Source: an uncultured Clostridia bacterium
GTDB taxonomy: Bacteria; Bacillota; Clostridia; Christensenellales; Aristaeellaceae
Reading direction: 5' to 3'
Length of the DNA stretch: 51,686 bases
Assembly: GCA_937886445.1 (NCBI GenBank)
Contig: CALGBY010000052.1
Coordinates: forward strand, 1 to 51,686
Below are positions 41,105-48,540 of the stretch, one piece after another; positions within the stretch are counted from its first letter, which is position 1, and each line of letters begins with the position of its first letter. A program made the translations under genes and the position numbers. The notes below the pieces were generated by a model. It ran no database searches. It had not been told where the DNA came from and was given only the letters and a program-made list of their open reading frames with translations.

Positions 41105-42340
41105 GGAAACACTGATTTAATCAACATACCAATGGTAAAACAACCCCGTTTTTGGTATAATAGAAGTACCGCAGATCTAAACAAATCAAGGGGTTGAGAG
41201 CATGAATCAGATGACATTCAGCGACATGGAATACAGTGGACGGAAACGTGTCACTCAGAAAGAAAAGTTTCTTCGGGAAATGAACGAAATTATTCCATGG
41301 GCAGACTGGGTCAAGAAGATTCAGCCGTATTATCCTGCTGGAAAGCGTGGCCACCCGCCACGCGGGATCGAAGTAATGCTCCGGATGTACCTGCTACAAA
41401 TCTGGTTCAACCTTTCTGACGAAGGTCTCGAAGACGCGATCTACGACAGCTACGCAATGCGGAACTTTGTTGGACTCAACTTCTTGGAGGAACAGGTTCC
41501 GGATGCCACAACCTTGCTGAAGTTCCGTCATTTGTTGGAAGGGCATAAACTCGAGGAAGCAATCTTCAATGACATTAAGGAGCGACTTGATCAGGCTGGC
41601 CTCATGATGCATGGCGGTACCATTGTGGATGCAACCATTATCCATTCTACGCCTTCTACCAAGAACAAAGAAGGTAAACGTGATCCTGAGATGCATCAAA
41701 CCAAGAAAGGAAACCAGTGGTATCATGGTATGAAGGTCCATTCCGGAGTGGATTGTGGATCCGGATATATCCACACAATTACGGGAACGTCCGCCAATGT
41801 TCACGATTTGGAGGAGGCTCCAAAGCTACTTCGTGAAGATGATACGGTGGCTTATGGCGATTCTGGCTATCTCGGGCTGCCGAACAGGCCGGAAATCAAG
41901 GAGAACGAAAAGCTCTCAAAGATATATTTCCGAATTAACCGCAGACCCTCGTCGCTGAATGTCAAGACCAGTTATGACGGTATTGACTGGGAGAAAGTCA
42001 TCGAGCACCAGAAATCTTTTGTCAGATGTAAAGTGGAGCATCCGTTTCTGATCGTGAAACGGCAATTCGGATACTGCAAAACAGCATATCGCGGAATTGC
42101 AAAGAACATGAACCGGTTTTACATGCTGTTTGGCTGTGCGAACTTGGTCATGTGCATACGCGGCGGCAGAACAAAAGAGTTCTGCTCTGTTTGCCTTGGG
42201 TGATTTCTGCCCTGATTGTCCCCAAACGGGGCCTTTGGGGAGGAGATAAAGCGTATTGAGTAGGAATCCTTGCTGAAAACTTCAAAAATCCTACTCAAGA
42301 AAACGTACTTTGGATAACACTGTTATTATTCAGCGTTGCC
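41105..42340 (+). mobile_element. IS5-family insertion sequence with CTAA target duplication
   Basis: A 1236-bp element. The left end GGAAACACTGATTTAA and the right end, read inward, GGCAACGCTGAATAAT match at 12 of 16 positions. CTAA flanks both sides (41101-41104 and 42341-42344), fitting the YTAR target of IS5 elements. It holds one complete transposase gene, so it may be active. Confidence 0.85.
41202..42203 (+). CDS. IS5-family DDE transposase
   Basis: A 333-aa transposase. The N-terminal part (SDMEYSGRKRVTQKEKFL) is DNA-binding; the catalytic aspartates are in GGTIVDATIIHS and AYGDSGYLG, and the Y-R-E-K signature appears as CKVEHPFLIVKRQFG near the C-terminus. TATAAT at 41155-41160 inside the IS and GGGGTTGAGAG before the ATG indicate self-contained expression. 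The frame is intact. A hairpin with CCCC/GGGG repeats follows the stop inside the element. Confidence 0.93.
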   Translation: MNQMTFSDMEYSGRKRVTQKEKFLREMNEIIPWADWVKKIQPYYPAGKRGHPPRGIEVMLRMYLLQIWFNLSDEGLEDAIYDSYAMRNFVGLNFLEEQVPDATTLLKFRHLLEGHKLEEAIFNDIKERLDQAGLMMHGGTIVDATIIHSTPSTKNKEGKRDPEMHQTKKGNQWYHGMKVHSGVDCGSGYIHTITGTSANVHDLEEAPKLLREDDTVAYGDSGYLGLPNRPEIKENEKLSKIYFRINRRPSSLNVKTSYDGIDWEKVIEHQKSFVRCKVEHPFLIVKRQFGYCKTAYRGIAKNMNRFYMLFGCANLVMCIRGGRTKEFCSVCLG

Positions 42341-42385
42341 CTAATATTCCGTCAAATTTGGGAAGCTCCATCAACGGAAACATTG

Positions 42386-42414
42386 TTGATTAGGATGTAT
42401 TTATACTGTATAAT
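42386..42414 (+). promoter_or_regulatory. Promoter of the first accessory gene
   Basis: TTGATT (42386-42391) and TATAAT (42409-42414), 17 bases apart, about 40 bases beyond the IS right end. Confidence 0.6.
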
Positions 42415-42451
42415 ACAGATAACGCATAAACTCACGGGGGTAAAAACGGAT

Positions 42452-43066
42452 ATGCGGCGTGCGTTTCTTCTGATATTCATCATTCTATTGACGTTTGCTA
42501 TTCCATCTGCCTACGCAATGGCATTGCAGCCCGCAGAAACAGAACAGCAGGACCTCAGTTACGGCACATATCCAATGGCTGTCAACCATGCCGAAACATG
42601 GTTGTCCGAAGGTTATCTGGATTTGGATTTATTTCTTCCGGAAGGGTATCCGATTGAACAAATCTGTCTATTGCAAAAGAACGACCTGATGATCGTCAAC
42701 GGAATTCCCTACACAGTCTCAAATGTATCAAAACAGGATGAGTTCATAGAAGTAATGACAGATCGGGATGAATGCATTGTTTTCACATCATCCGGTGACG
42801 GAGAACATTGCTTTGCTTCATTGAATGATTTTGTCGCCTGCTCCTTTATTGGCACATACAGGATAACCGCTCCGCTCCCGGACGCATTTATCTTCAACTA
42901 CACAGATGAGGAACTGACATCCGAGCATTTCTTCGATCTGGTAACATCCGGCAGTTGTTTTGTGACGCAGTATAACACAACTGTGGCCCTGAAAAACGGG
43001 GATATCATTCAAATCGATCATTACGATTATCCGGAAGGCGTTCTCTTTGGGGGTGTATCTGAATAA
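42452..43066 (+). CDS. Secreted hypothetical protein
   Basis: A 204-aa protein with a clear signal peptide (RRAFLLIFIILLTFAIPSAYAMA). The mature part is acidic and rich in D, E, F and Y with no known motif. The start was placed at the ATG before MRRAFLL because it begins the signal peptide and follows GGGGG; the 23 codons upstream overlap the promoter. It is the first of five exported or membrane proteins in this AT-richer region. Confidence 0.65.
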   Translation: MRRAFLLIFIILLTFAIPSAYAMALQPAETEQQDLSYGTYPMAVNHAETWLSEGYLDLDLFLPEGYPIEQICLLQKNDLMIVNGIPYTVSNVSKQDEFIEVMTDRDECIVFTSSGDGEHCFASLNDFVACSFIGTYRITAPLPDAFIFNYTDEELTSEHFFDLVTSGSCFVTQYNTTVALKNGDIIQIDHYDYPEGVLFGGVSE

Positions 43067-43143
43067 ACGAATTCTGCCTCAGACAAAGTAAACACCGTAC
43101 TTGGGTGGAGTTATTCCACTTTATTGGAGAAAGGAGTTCCCCT

Positions 43144-44304
43144 ATGAAACGTATCCTGTCACTCATTCTTTCAGTCCTGATCCTCTTTACTGTTGTTTCG
43201 GCAAATGCTGCCGTGCCCGGAATCAGCAACAGCAATTCTGTATCTTCTTCCGGAAAAGGCGGATTCAAGATCGAACCGATCCAATGGGATACCGCTGTTG
43301 TCGGTCAGTACGCTCTGCCTGACGGATATACAGCCAGCAGATTGATCAACAATTGCGATGAAAACAGCACACTGGGTCATCCGATCCGTGTCTCCGTGAT
43401 TCTGAACAACAAAGATGAAGATGCGAGAATGCAGTATTATTGCGGAGAGGACTACATTGACCGTGTCTACTCCAGCACTTCACTGATCAAGCACGTGGAG
43501 GGCGAAATCGATGCCCAGACGATGAGCTTCATGCGCAGATACGTCAACGCGGACGGATTCTGTGACGCATTAGCCAAGCAGTGGGCGCCAAATGCCGTTT
43601 ATTACAAAAGCGAGGATATCTCATCCTGCGCCGCGAGAATGAACGCCGCTTATACCGAACTTACGCAGGTCATCACTCCCGGTCTTGCCGCATACGGTAT
43701 GTATGTGGACTGGATTGAGACCACCGCTGCAGAGCGCGTGTATACCTATGATGAAAACGGCAAAAAGTATTGCATCTGCGTCATGGCTGAAGACTATGCC
43801 TATCAGTATTCATCGAATTCTTATGGTTTTTCTTTGACAAATATCGTGTGGCAGGTGCCCAACTACTACATTCTCTGGTGCCCCTACGAAAGCTATGAGC
43901 GGATCCATAACAGCGATTTCGCCGCGTTTGTCGAGAACACCTCCATCAATGATGAAATGATGGCGCTGAACAATAAGCTGACAGAAGATATCGCAGCAGA
44001 AGTGATTCAGAAAATGAACATGATGTGCGCTGCCAGTTCTGCTTATATGGCCTCCATGACCGCTCTGACCTTCTCCATGGTGGACAGTCAGCTGGGTGGC
44101 AGTCCCTACACGGGCAGTTATTCTTCCGATCGATTCTCCGATTATATGTTTGATCAGAACGATTACACGCTTTCCGACGGTTCAAGCGTGAAGGTTTCCA
44201 CCTCCTACAACTACGTTTGGGAAGGCAGCAACGGCACCGTATACTACGGCAACAGTCTGTCGGATGCCCCCGGCGGCGCGACGCAGTTGTATGCCAATCA
44301 TTAA
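43144..44304 (+). CDS. Secreted hypothetical protein
   Basis: A 386-aa exported protein with signal peptide RILSLILSVLILFTVVSANAA. The mature part has a long helical centre (NAAYTELTQVITPGLAAYGMY, INDEMMALNNKLTEDIAAEVIQ) and a Gly/Ser/Tyr-rich end (GGSPYTGSYSSDRFSDYM, SYNYVWEGSNGTVYYGN) with few charged residues. No family recognised. AAGGAG lies about 8 bases before the ATG. A terminator follows. The exported neighbours suggest a common surface or secretion role, which is inference only. Confidence 0.7.
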   Translation: MKRILSLILSVLILFTVVSANAAVPGISNSNSVSSSGKGGFKIEPIQWDTAVVGQYALPDGYTASRLINNCDENSTLGHPIRVSVILNNKDEDARMQYYCGEDYIDRVYSSTSLIKHVEGEIDAQTMSFMRRYVNADGFCDALAKQWAPNAVYYKSEDISSCAARMNAAYTELTQVITPGLAAYGMYVDWIETTAAERVYTYDENGKKYCICVMAEDYAYQYSSNSYGFSLTNIVWQVPNYYILWCPYESYERIHNSDFAAFVENTSINDEMMALNNKLTEDIAAEVIQKMNMMCAASSAYMASMTALTFSMVDSQLGGSPYTGSYSSDRFSDYMFDQNDYTLSDGSSVKVSTSYNYVWEGSNGTVYYGNSLSDAPGGATQLYANH

Positions 44305-44354
44305 CAGGCTTTTTGCTGATGTTTTGGTTTGCATAACATCAACATCCAAATCGA

Positions 44355-44377
44355 GCGAGCTCCGGCTCGCCCTTTTT
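44355..44377 (+). terminator. Terminator after the 43144-44304 gene
   Basis: GCGAGC and GCTCGC form a stem with a TCCG tetraloop, followed by CCTTTTT. Confidence 0.8.
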
Positions 44378-44440
44378 GGTGCAGTTCCCGCTGACCGTCC
44401 GGCTTGCCATACGCTGCAGGCATAGAAAGGAATGTTCCGA

Positions 44441-45001
44441 ATGGCTTTTGAAAAACGCGAAGGTTGTTGGCATTGGGAATATACAGGTCCCTATGCCCGG
44501 AGCGAGGGAAAGAAGATCTGGCGTTTCTGGTGGGCTGCGATGATATTGGTCTATAGCATCCTTGGCATCGTACTCCTGTCGGATAAATCATTGGGAAACG
44601 ATACAAATACCGTCCTCTTCATTGTGGTTGATATCGGAATATGTATCACGGTTCCTTTCGTGATTCTTTGGTTCCTGAACCGTCATGGCAAACAAGGCTG
44701 CGCCTATACAGCCAATGAATCAGTTTCCTGGCGTCCTTACGGTGCGAAAGGCATAGGCTTTCTGTATGCCAATATCAAATCGTTGACCCGGTGCACAGAT
44801 CGTGATGCCATTGTCATCAATATGAATATCACGGATCAACTATCCGGTTCAATTTTCGCCAATGCTGAGGATTATCAAGCAGTTTGGAATTTCTTTGTTG
44901 AACGCTGTCCAAATGCTGAGATCACAAAGCCCATTACCGGGGAACAGTATGATGAACTCTACGAAATCACAAGAGAGCAAGAGCAGAACAGAGACGAATG
45001 A
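44441..45001 (+). CDS. Two-TM hypothetical protein
   Basis: A 186-aa membrane protein with two hydrophobic segments, WWAAMILVYSILGIVLLS (about 31-48) and VLFIVVDIGICITVPFVILWFL (about 58-79), and a cytoplasmic C-terminal domain beginning CAYTANESVSWRPYG. It has the same plan as the product at 46223-46681 (short WxYTG N-terminus, two helices, then Y-x-A-N-E), so the two are likely paralogues. GAAAGGA is 9 bases before the second of two ATGs, which was taken as start. Function unknown. Confidence 0.65.
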   Translation: MAFEKREGCWHWEYTGPYARSEGKKIWRFWWAAMILVYSILGIVLLSDKSLGNDTNTVLFIVVDIGICITVPFVILWFLNRHGKQGCAYTANESVSWRPYGAKGIGFLYANIKSLTRCTDRDAIVINMNITDQLSGSIFANAEDYQAVWNFFVERCPNAEITKPITGEQYDELYEITREQEQNRDE

Positions 45002-45199
45002 CGCGGAGCAGAAACGTGGATGGATTGGCCGGCATTCCGCATAAGAGGACTGGTTTCTGATCTATATGCTGTTTTCTGCGGACATAACGGAACTAACAAC
45101 AGTTTGATTCGTCAAATAGGATGTGAGCAGAAAATTCCAAGCGTTTACTGCCACAATATTTGTTAAGAATAACTGACGAAAAGAGAGCGGAGGGTACCC

Positions 45200-46045
45200 A
45201 TGAAAACAAAATTCGTATTGCTGACGGTGCTGTGCATGATCGTGGTTTCTGTGTGCTTTACAGCATTTGCTGAAAACACACAACAAGCGCGGAATATCAT
45301 TTTGCTCACAGAATACCAGCAGATGGGATGGGGTGAGAGATTCCAGCTGGGGGCCTTGGATGATCAAGGCATTCTGTGGACCTTTGGAAGCAGCACAAGA
45401 GAGGATATCCCCTATGAAGCAGAGGCTTTGGTGGCATGGGCTGAATCCAGCGACAGACTGGAGGCTGTGGGCTCAATTCCCAATGAAGCATTGACAGATA
45501 TCATCAGTCTGGTAGAAACAGTCCCCGCGCAAAAGGTCGTCTCCCATAGCTATGCCTGCGATGCCGGCACCCAGACTTCCTATGCAGTCCGCAAAGGCCG
45601 GCAGAATAAGCTGGAGATCATTGTGCTCGGAATGGCCGGAGACGAAACATTTGAAAATACTGATCCCGCCGCGCAGTCGTTGTACAAAGCCCTTCTCTCC
45701 CTGTTTCGGAGCGTAACATCCTATGCCGGAGAAGAGCACATTGCCCCCGCGGGATTCCGGACGGTCGATATTCTTACATTCTGCGGTTATCACGGTGTCG
45801 ATCTCACAAAGTACACCATGACTGCCTATGCAAACGATTGTGAGACCGGGGCCTCCGAGACAGAACCCGAATTGAGCGCAGAGGACATTATGAGCATGAG
45901 GGTAACCGGAAAGCAGAACAGTATGGCTACTACAGGCAATACCGTCACATACTGCTTCACCGATCCGGACGGCACCCTGATGGCCGCCTTTGAATTCTAC
46001 AACCGTCTTCTTGTTTGTTCTGACGGCATGTATACAGTAAATTGA
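45200..46045 (+). CDS. Secreted hypothetical protein
   Basis: A 281-aa protein with a signal peptide (KFVLLTVLCMIVVSVCFTAFAEN) and an acidic mature part without recognised motif (ARNIILLTEYQQMGWGERFQL at its start, four to five cysteines spread out). GGAGGG precedes the ATG. It lies between the two paralogous two-TM genes, about 200 bases after the first. Confidence 0.65.
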   Translation: MKTKFVLLTVLCMIVVSVCFTAFAENTQQARNIILLTEYQQMGWGERFQLGALDDQGILWTFGSSTREDIPYEAEALVAWAESSDRLEAVGSIPNEALTDIISLVETVPAQKVVSHSYACDAGTQTSYAVRKGRQNKLEIIVLGMAGDETFENTDPAAQSLYKALLSLFRSVTSYAGEEHIAPAGFRTVDILTFCGYHGVDLTKYTMTAYANDCETGASETEPELSAEDIMSMRVTGKQNSMATTGNTVTYCFTDPDGTLMAAFEFYNRLLVCSDGMYTVN

Positions 46046-46222
46046 AATGACTCAGCCGACCATCAGCAGATATTTGGATGATGGTGATCGCACCAATGAA
46101 AGACAAAGCGAAAAAACTCCGTCATTTTCCCGCGGCATTTTTCTGTTCATTGGCATCATCCCCGCAGGACCTATTCGCGGCATAAAGCAGGCCGGTTCAG
46201 GAAAAGAGGAAGGAGCAAGGCT

Positions 46223-46681
46223 GTGGCAACCATGAATGATGGCATACTGTGCTGGTCATATACCGGAGTCCGGAACAAAACCTATTGCAGAATCCTGTGG
46301 ATCGTTTGGTTGTGCCTGATGCTTCTCCTTTTTGCCTGCACAGGAATAACGACAGCTGTCATTACACTGCCGGATGAAATGAAGCAGATTCTCACACGGA
46401 TTTCTCTTTGCTTGGGTGGCGTTGTGACCGCTATTTTTGCTCTGATTTGGCTGTGGGAGAGTTTTTTGCCAAAGAAATATTCCTATTCTGCCAATGAGAA
46501 AGAACTGACTGTAGCATACGGCCGATACACAAACGGCTCAAACCGTTGTAAATCAAGCAGTTATGGCTTGAAGGGATACTTTCAAATCATAGCTGCTTTT
46601 TTGGCAGCGGAAAGAGAGGCTTCATTATGGAACTCAAGTACTATCGTTGCGGAGATTATTACTTCCCGGACCTCGGATTGA
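46223..46681 (+). CDS. Two-TM protein, probably truncated paralogue of 44441-45001
   Basis: A 152-aa protein starting at GTG, seven bases after AAGGAG. The N-terminus (GILCWSYTGVRNKTYC) and two membrane segments (ILWIVWLCLMLLLFACTGITTAV, GGVVTAIFALIWLWESFLP) resemble the gene at 44441. After KYSYSANEKELTVAYGRYTNG the sequence diverges and the last 20 residues overlap the start of tnpV in another frame, so the native C-terminal domain seems to have been replaced when the tnpV segment arrived. Confidence 0.55.
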   Translation: MATMNDGILCWSYTGVRNKTYCRILWIVWLCLMLLLFACTGITTAVITLPDEMKQILTRISLCLGGVVTAIFALIWLWESFLPKKYSYSANEKELTVAYGRYTNGSNRCKSSSYGLKGYFQIIAAFLAAEREASLWNSSTIVAEIITSRTSD

Positions 46682-46977
46682 CCGAAGAGGAACAGCGGCC
46701 GGTTGGAAAGTATGACCAAATGCGTATGGAGTATCTCCAGCAGAATCGCCCCGGCTTGTTCACTCGATTGCTCTTGTCAGGGAAACTCATGGAACATCTG
46801 CATGAAATTGACGATACCTGTCATGATCGTATGGAATTGATGGTTTCGCAGTTGAAACAGGCGGAAGGCATTACCGAAGCACTGAAAGCATCGAATCAGA
46901 TGGAATGGGTGCGCCGTATGAACAACATTCATCATCGTGCTGAAGAAATCGTTCTGTCAGAATTCATTTATGACTGA
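46627..46977 (+). CDS. tnpV: TnpV-like transposon-encoded protein
   Basis: A 116-aa protein that matches the TnpV family of clostridial mobile elements (Tn4451-related): MELKYYRCGDYYFPDLGL at the start, GKYDQMRMEYLQQNRP, FTRLLLSGKLMEHLHEID, and RRMNNIHHRAEEIVLSEFI at the end. Length is normal for the family. Its role is unknown. No recombinase or other transposon gene is near, so it is probably a remnant cargo gene. GCTGC/GCAGC forms a hairpin just upstream. Confidence 0.82.
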   Translation: MELKYYRCGDYYFPDLGLTEEEQRPVGKYDQMRMEYLQQNRPGLFTRLLLSGKLMEHLHEIDDTCHDRMELMVSQLKQAEGITEALKASNQMEWVRRMNNIHHRAEEIVLSEFIYD

Positions 46978-47182
46978 AACGCAGTCATGAAAATCAAACA
47001 GGGAATTCGGTTGAATGTTACGCTTTAGGCATTCATAAGCCCAGTAAAATCAAGGGCTCTGGAACGCAAAAACAGCCCATAGAGAGAATGCCAAGCCGCA
47101 GAGTTTATCCTCTGAGGCTTGGCGGCGGGAGGCTTTATGCCGGGTTTTTAAAGCGAGAAGCTTGCACAAGGTGCGGTACTTC
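46978..47182. other. Intergenic stretch between tnpV and the peptide array
   Basis: No gene is seen. It contains the long hairpin at 47091-47122 and a GC-rich run (GGCGGCGGGAGG) after it. It separates plus-strand tnpV from the minus-strand peptide genes. Confidence 0.4.
47091..47122 (-). terminator. Strong hairpin downstream of the peptide array
   Basis: CCAAGCCGCAGAG and CTCTGAGGCTTGG form a 13-bp stem with one mismatch and a 6-base loop, about 60 bases after the last peptide gene on the minus strand. No T-run follows at once, so the terminator role is tentative. Confidence 0.5.
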
Positions 47183-47359
47183 CTATTTTCTGAGCGGGCA
47201 GTTGGTTGCTCTGCAGTTCTTACAGTTAAATTCTCCGGATGGACAAAAATAGGCCCCACCGTTGACTTGCGAAAACTCATCCTCGGTGAGCTCCGTGAGC
47301 TTTTTGTTCAGGGTTTCAACTTCCTCTTTCAGCGCATTCAGTTTTTCTTCCGTTTTCAT
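47183..47359 (-). CDS. Leader-type cysteine-rich peptide 1 (RiPP/bacteriocin precursor-like)
   Basis: A 58-aa peptide. The first 35 residues are a helical, acidic leader ending LTELTEDEFSQVNGG, a double-glycine cleavage site; the core is 23 residues, AYFCPSGEFNC followed by KNCRATNCPLRK, with four cysteines. It is one of four paralogues at 47183-48278 with nearly identical leaders and different cores. The start at MKTEEKLN matches the other three; an in-frame extension upstream is a copy of the intergenic repeat. No modification enzyme or peptidase-transporter is visible in the window. Leader type and GG site follow class II bacteriocin/RiPP precedent; the product is inferred. Confidence 0.72.
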   Translation of the reverse strand: MKTEEKLNALKEEVETLNKKLTELTEDEFSQVNGGAYFCPSGEFNCKNCRATNCPLRK

Positions 47360-47369
47360 AGTATTTCCC

Positions 47370-47455
47370 AACCTTCCGGTCTTTGCTTTGTAAAAGAAGC
47401 AATGATTTATAGCCGCAAGACGGCAGAACCTTCCCTGCGTCTTAGGCCAGTCTGC
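47370..47455 (-). repeat. Intergenic repeat copy A of the peptide array
   Basis: A segment upstream of peptide gene 1 is nearly identical to 47690-47762: both share CCGGTCTTTGCTTTGTAAAA, GAAGCAATGATTTATAGC and CGGCAGAACCTTCCCTGCGT on the plus strand. A small hairpin around AGACGGC lies inside. It shows that gene and upstream region were duplicated together. Confidence 0.75.
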
Positions 47456-47675
47456 CTTGCGGGCATTGATGATGAAGCCTTGCATCTTTACAGTTTCTTA
47501 AGTGACCATAGCAAATACAAGTTTTACACTCTTCCGTATAACCGTTGAATCCGCCTGAAACATGTGCAAAGCCGCCGTAGAGCTGCGCAAGCTCTTCCTC
47601 CGTCAGTTCCGCGAGCTTTTTGTTCAGGGTTTCAACTTCCTCTTTCAGGGCGTTCAGTTCTTCTTTCGTCTTCAT
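47442..47675 (-). CDS. Leader-type cysteine-rich peptide 2
   Basis: A 77-aa peptide with the shared leader (MKTKEELNALKEE, LAELTEEELAQLYGG) and the longest core of the four: FAHVSGGFNGYTEE, then five cysteines in CKTCIC, RNC and HQC, ending QGRLA. The cysteine spacing differs from peptides 1, 3 and 4. AAGGGAG precedes the ATG by 10 bases. A second GG in the core (SGGF) is an alternative cleavage point. The 3' end reaches into repeat copy A. Confidence 0.7.
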   Translation of the reverse strand: MKTKEELNALKEEVETLNKKLAELTEEELAQLYGGFAHVSGGFNGYTEECKTCICYGHLRNCKDARLHHQCPQGRLA

Positions 47676-47689
47676 AGTATTTTCTCCCT

Positions 47690-47762
47690 TTCCGGTCTTT
47701 GCTTTGTAAAAGAAGCAATGATTTATAGCTGCCAGACGGCAGAACCTTCCCTGCGTCTTCTG
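47690..47762 (-). repeat. Intergenic repeat copy B of the peptide array
   Basis: Second copy of the upstream segment, before peptide gene 2, matching 47370-47455 with only a few differences; the hairpin here is CTGCC-AGAC-GGCAG. Confidence 0.75.
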
Positions 47763-47823
47763 TTCATGGTCCTTTATTTTGCTTCTGTCATATATGGGGC
47801 ATAACATGGCTGGAGATATGACA

Positions 47824-48015
47824 TTATTTTATGTGGAACTTTTGAGGTGAAGGTGATCTCTTCGGACAATCTTTAGCAGGACATTCACTGCATGGACCAG
47901 TACACATACCACCGCCGGTTACCTGCGCCAGTTCTTCCTTAGTCAGCGCGTTAAGTTTCGCATTCGGGGCTTCCACTGCCTCTTTCAGGGTGTTCAATTC
48001 TTCTTTTGTCTTCAT
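47824..48015 (-). CDS. Leader-type cysteine-rich peptide 3
   Basis: A 63-aa peptide. Leader MKTKEELNTLKEAVE to LTKEELAQVTGG, then a core GMCTGPCSECPAKDC followed by PKRSPSPQKFHIK. The cysteines follow C-x3-C-x2-C-x4-C and end in a basic, proline-containing tail. AAAGGAG precedes the ATG. The region upstream differs from repeat copies A and B. Confidence 0.7.
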   Translation of the reverse strand: MKTKEELNTLKEAVEAPNAKLNALTKEELAQVTGGGMCTGPCSECPAKDCPKRSPSPQKFHIK

Positions 48016-48104
48016 AGTGAAAATCTCCTTTCAGATTTAGATTTCATTTCTTCATGCGCTGTAAGGAAGCAGATTCGCCGCTAACAACAGAGGGTGTCAT
48101 GATA

Positions 48105-48278
48105 TCACCCTTTTCTTAGCCTACAATTGGTTTTTTTGCAGTTCTCACAGTTATCGTCTATACAAATCACCACACCGCCTGCCACCTGCGCAAGCTCTTC
48201 CTCCGTCAGTGCCGCGAGCTTTTTGTTCAGGGCTTCAACTTCCTCTTTCAGCACGTTCAGTTCTTCTTTCGTTTTCAT
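48105..48278 (-). CDS. Leader-type cysteine-rich peptide 4
   Basis: A 57-aa peptide, first of the array in transcription order. Leader MKTKEELNVLKEEVE to LTEEELAQVAGG; core VVICIDDNCENCKKTNC then RLRKG, with C-x4-C-x2-C-x4-C. GAGGGAG precedes the chosen ATG by about 9 bases. A GGGTG/CACCC hairpin overlaps its stop codon and may reduce read-through into peptide 3. A candidate promoter lies at 48369-48397. Confidence 0.7.
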   Translation of the reverse strand: MKTKEELNVLKEEVEALNKKLAALTEEELAQVAGGVVICIDDNCENCKKTNCRLRKG

Positions 48279-48368
48279 GGCATTTAACTCCCTCAATTTG
48301 GTTTCATCTTTGTATACGATGCAGTGATGCGGATGGCTACTGTCGGGCTCGCTCTACTGTTCAGCTAC

Positions 48369-48397
48369 AGTTTATCACCTCAGGAACTGTTCATCAA
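48369..48397 (-). promoter_or_regulatory. Candidate promoter of the peptide array
   Basis: On the minus strand TTGATG (48392-48397) and TAAACT (48369-48374) are 17 bases apart. The -35 box lies inside the arm of the palindromic repeat, so the repeat may have supplied it. Confidence 0.4.
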
Positions 48398-48540
48398 TAA
48401 CTTGTTAAATCTGCTTGTCTGCATCCTTCATCTGCCGCGTTGTCGTCAGTCGACGTAGCCCCGCTACGCCTCCTTCCTCCGCCTTGCATCTGAAGGTGCA
48501 TCCTGCGCATCTTTTAACATTTTTTCGAAGCAGTTCCTTA
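48382..48540. repeat. ~160-bp imperfect palindromic repeat (MITE-like)
   Basis: The ends AGGAACTG and CAGTTCCT are inverted; inside, TGTTAAA near 48403 matches inverted TTTAACA near 48513, TGCATCCTTCATCTGC matches inverted GCATCTGAAGGTGCA with few mismatches, and the centre is CGTAGC-CCC-GCTACG. The right arm overlaps the stop codon of the ABC ATPase gene. The shape suggests a miniature inverted-repeat element or a folded RNA. Confidence 0.65.

Noticed and set aside
46047..46235. 62-codon frame between two accessory genes
   Set aside because: No ribosome binding site, no consistent hydrophobic pattern and overlap with the next gene's start.
47091..47122. Possible CRISPR-like or attachment repeat
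   Set aside because: It is a single hairpin with no repeated units or spacers; a terminator-like role fits better.
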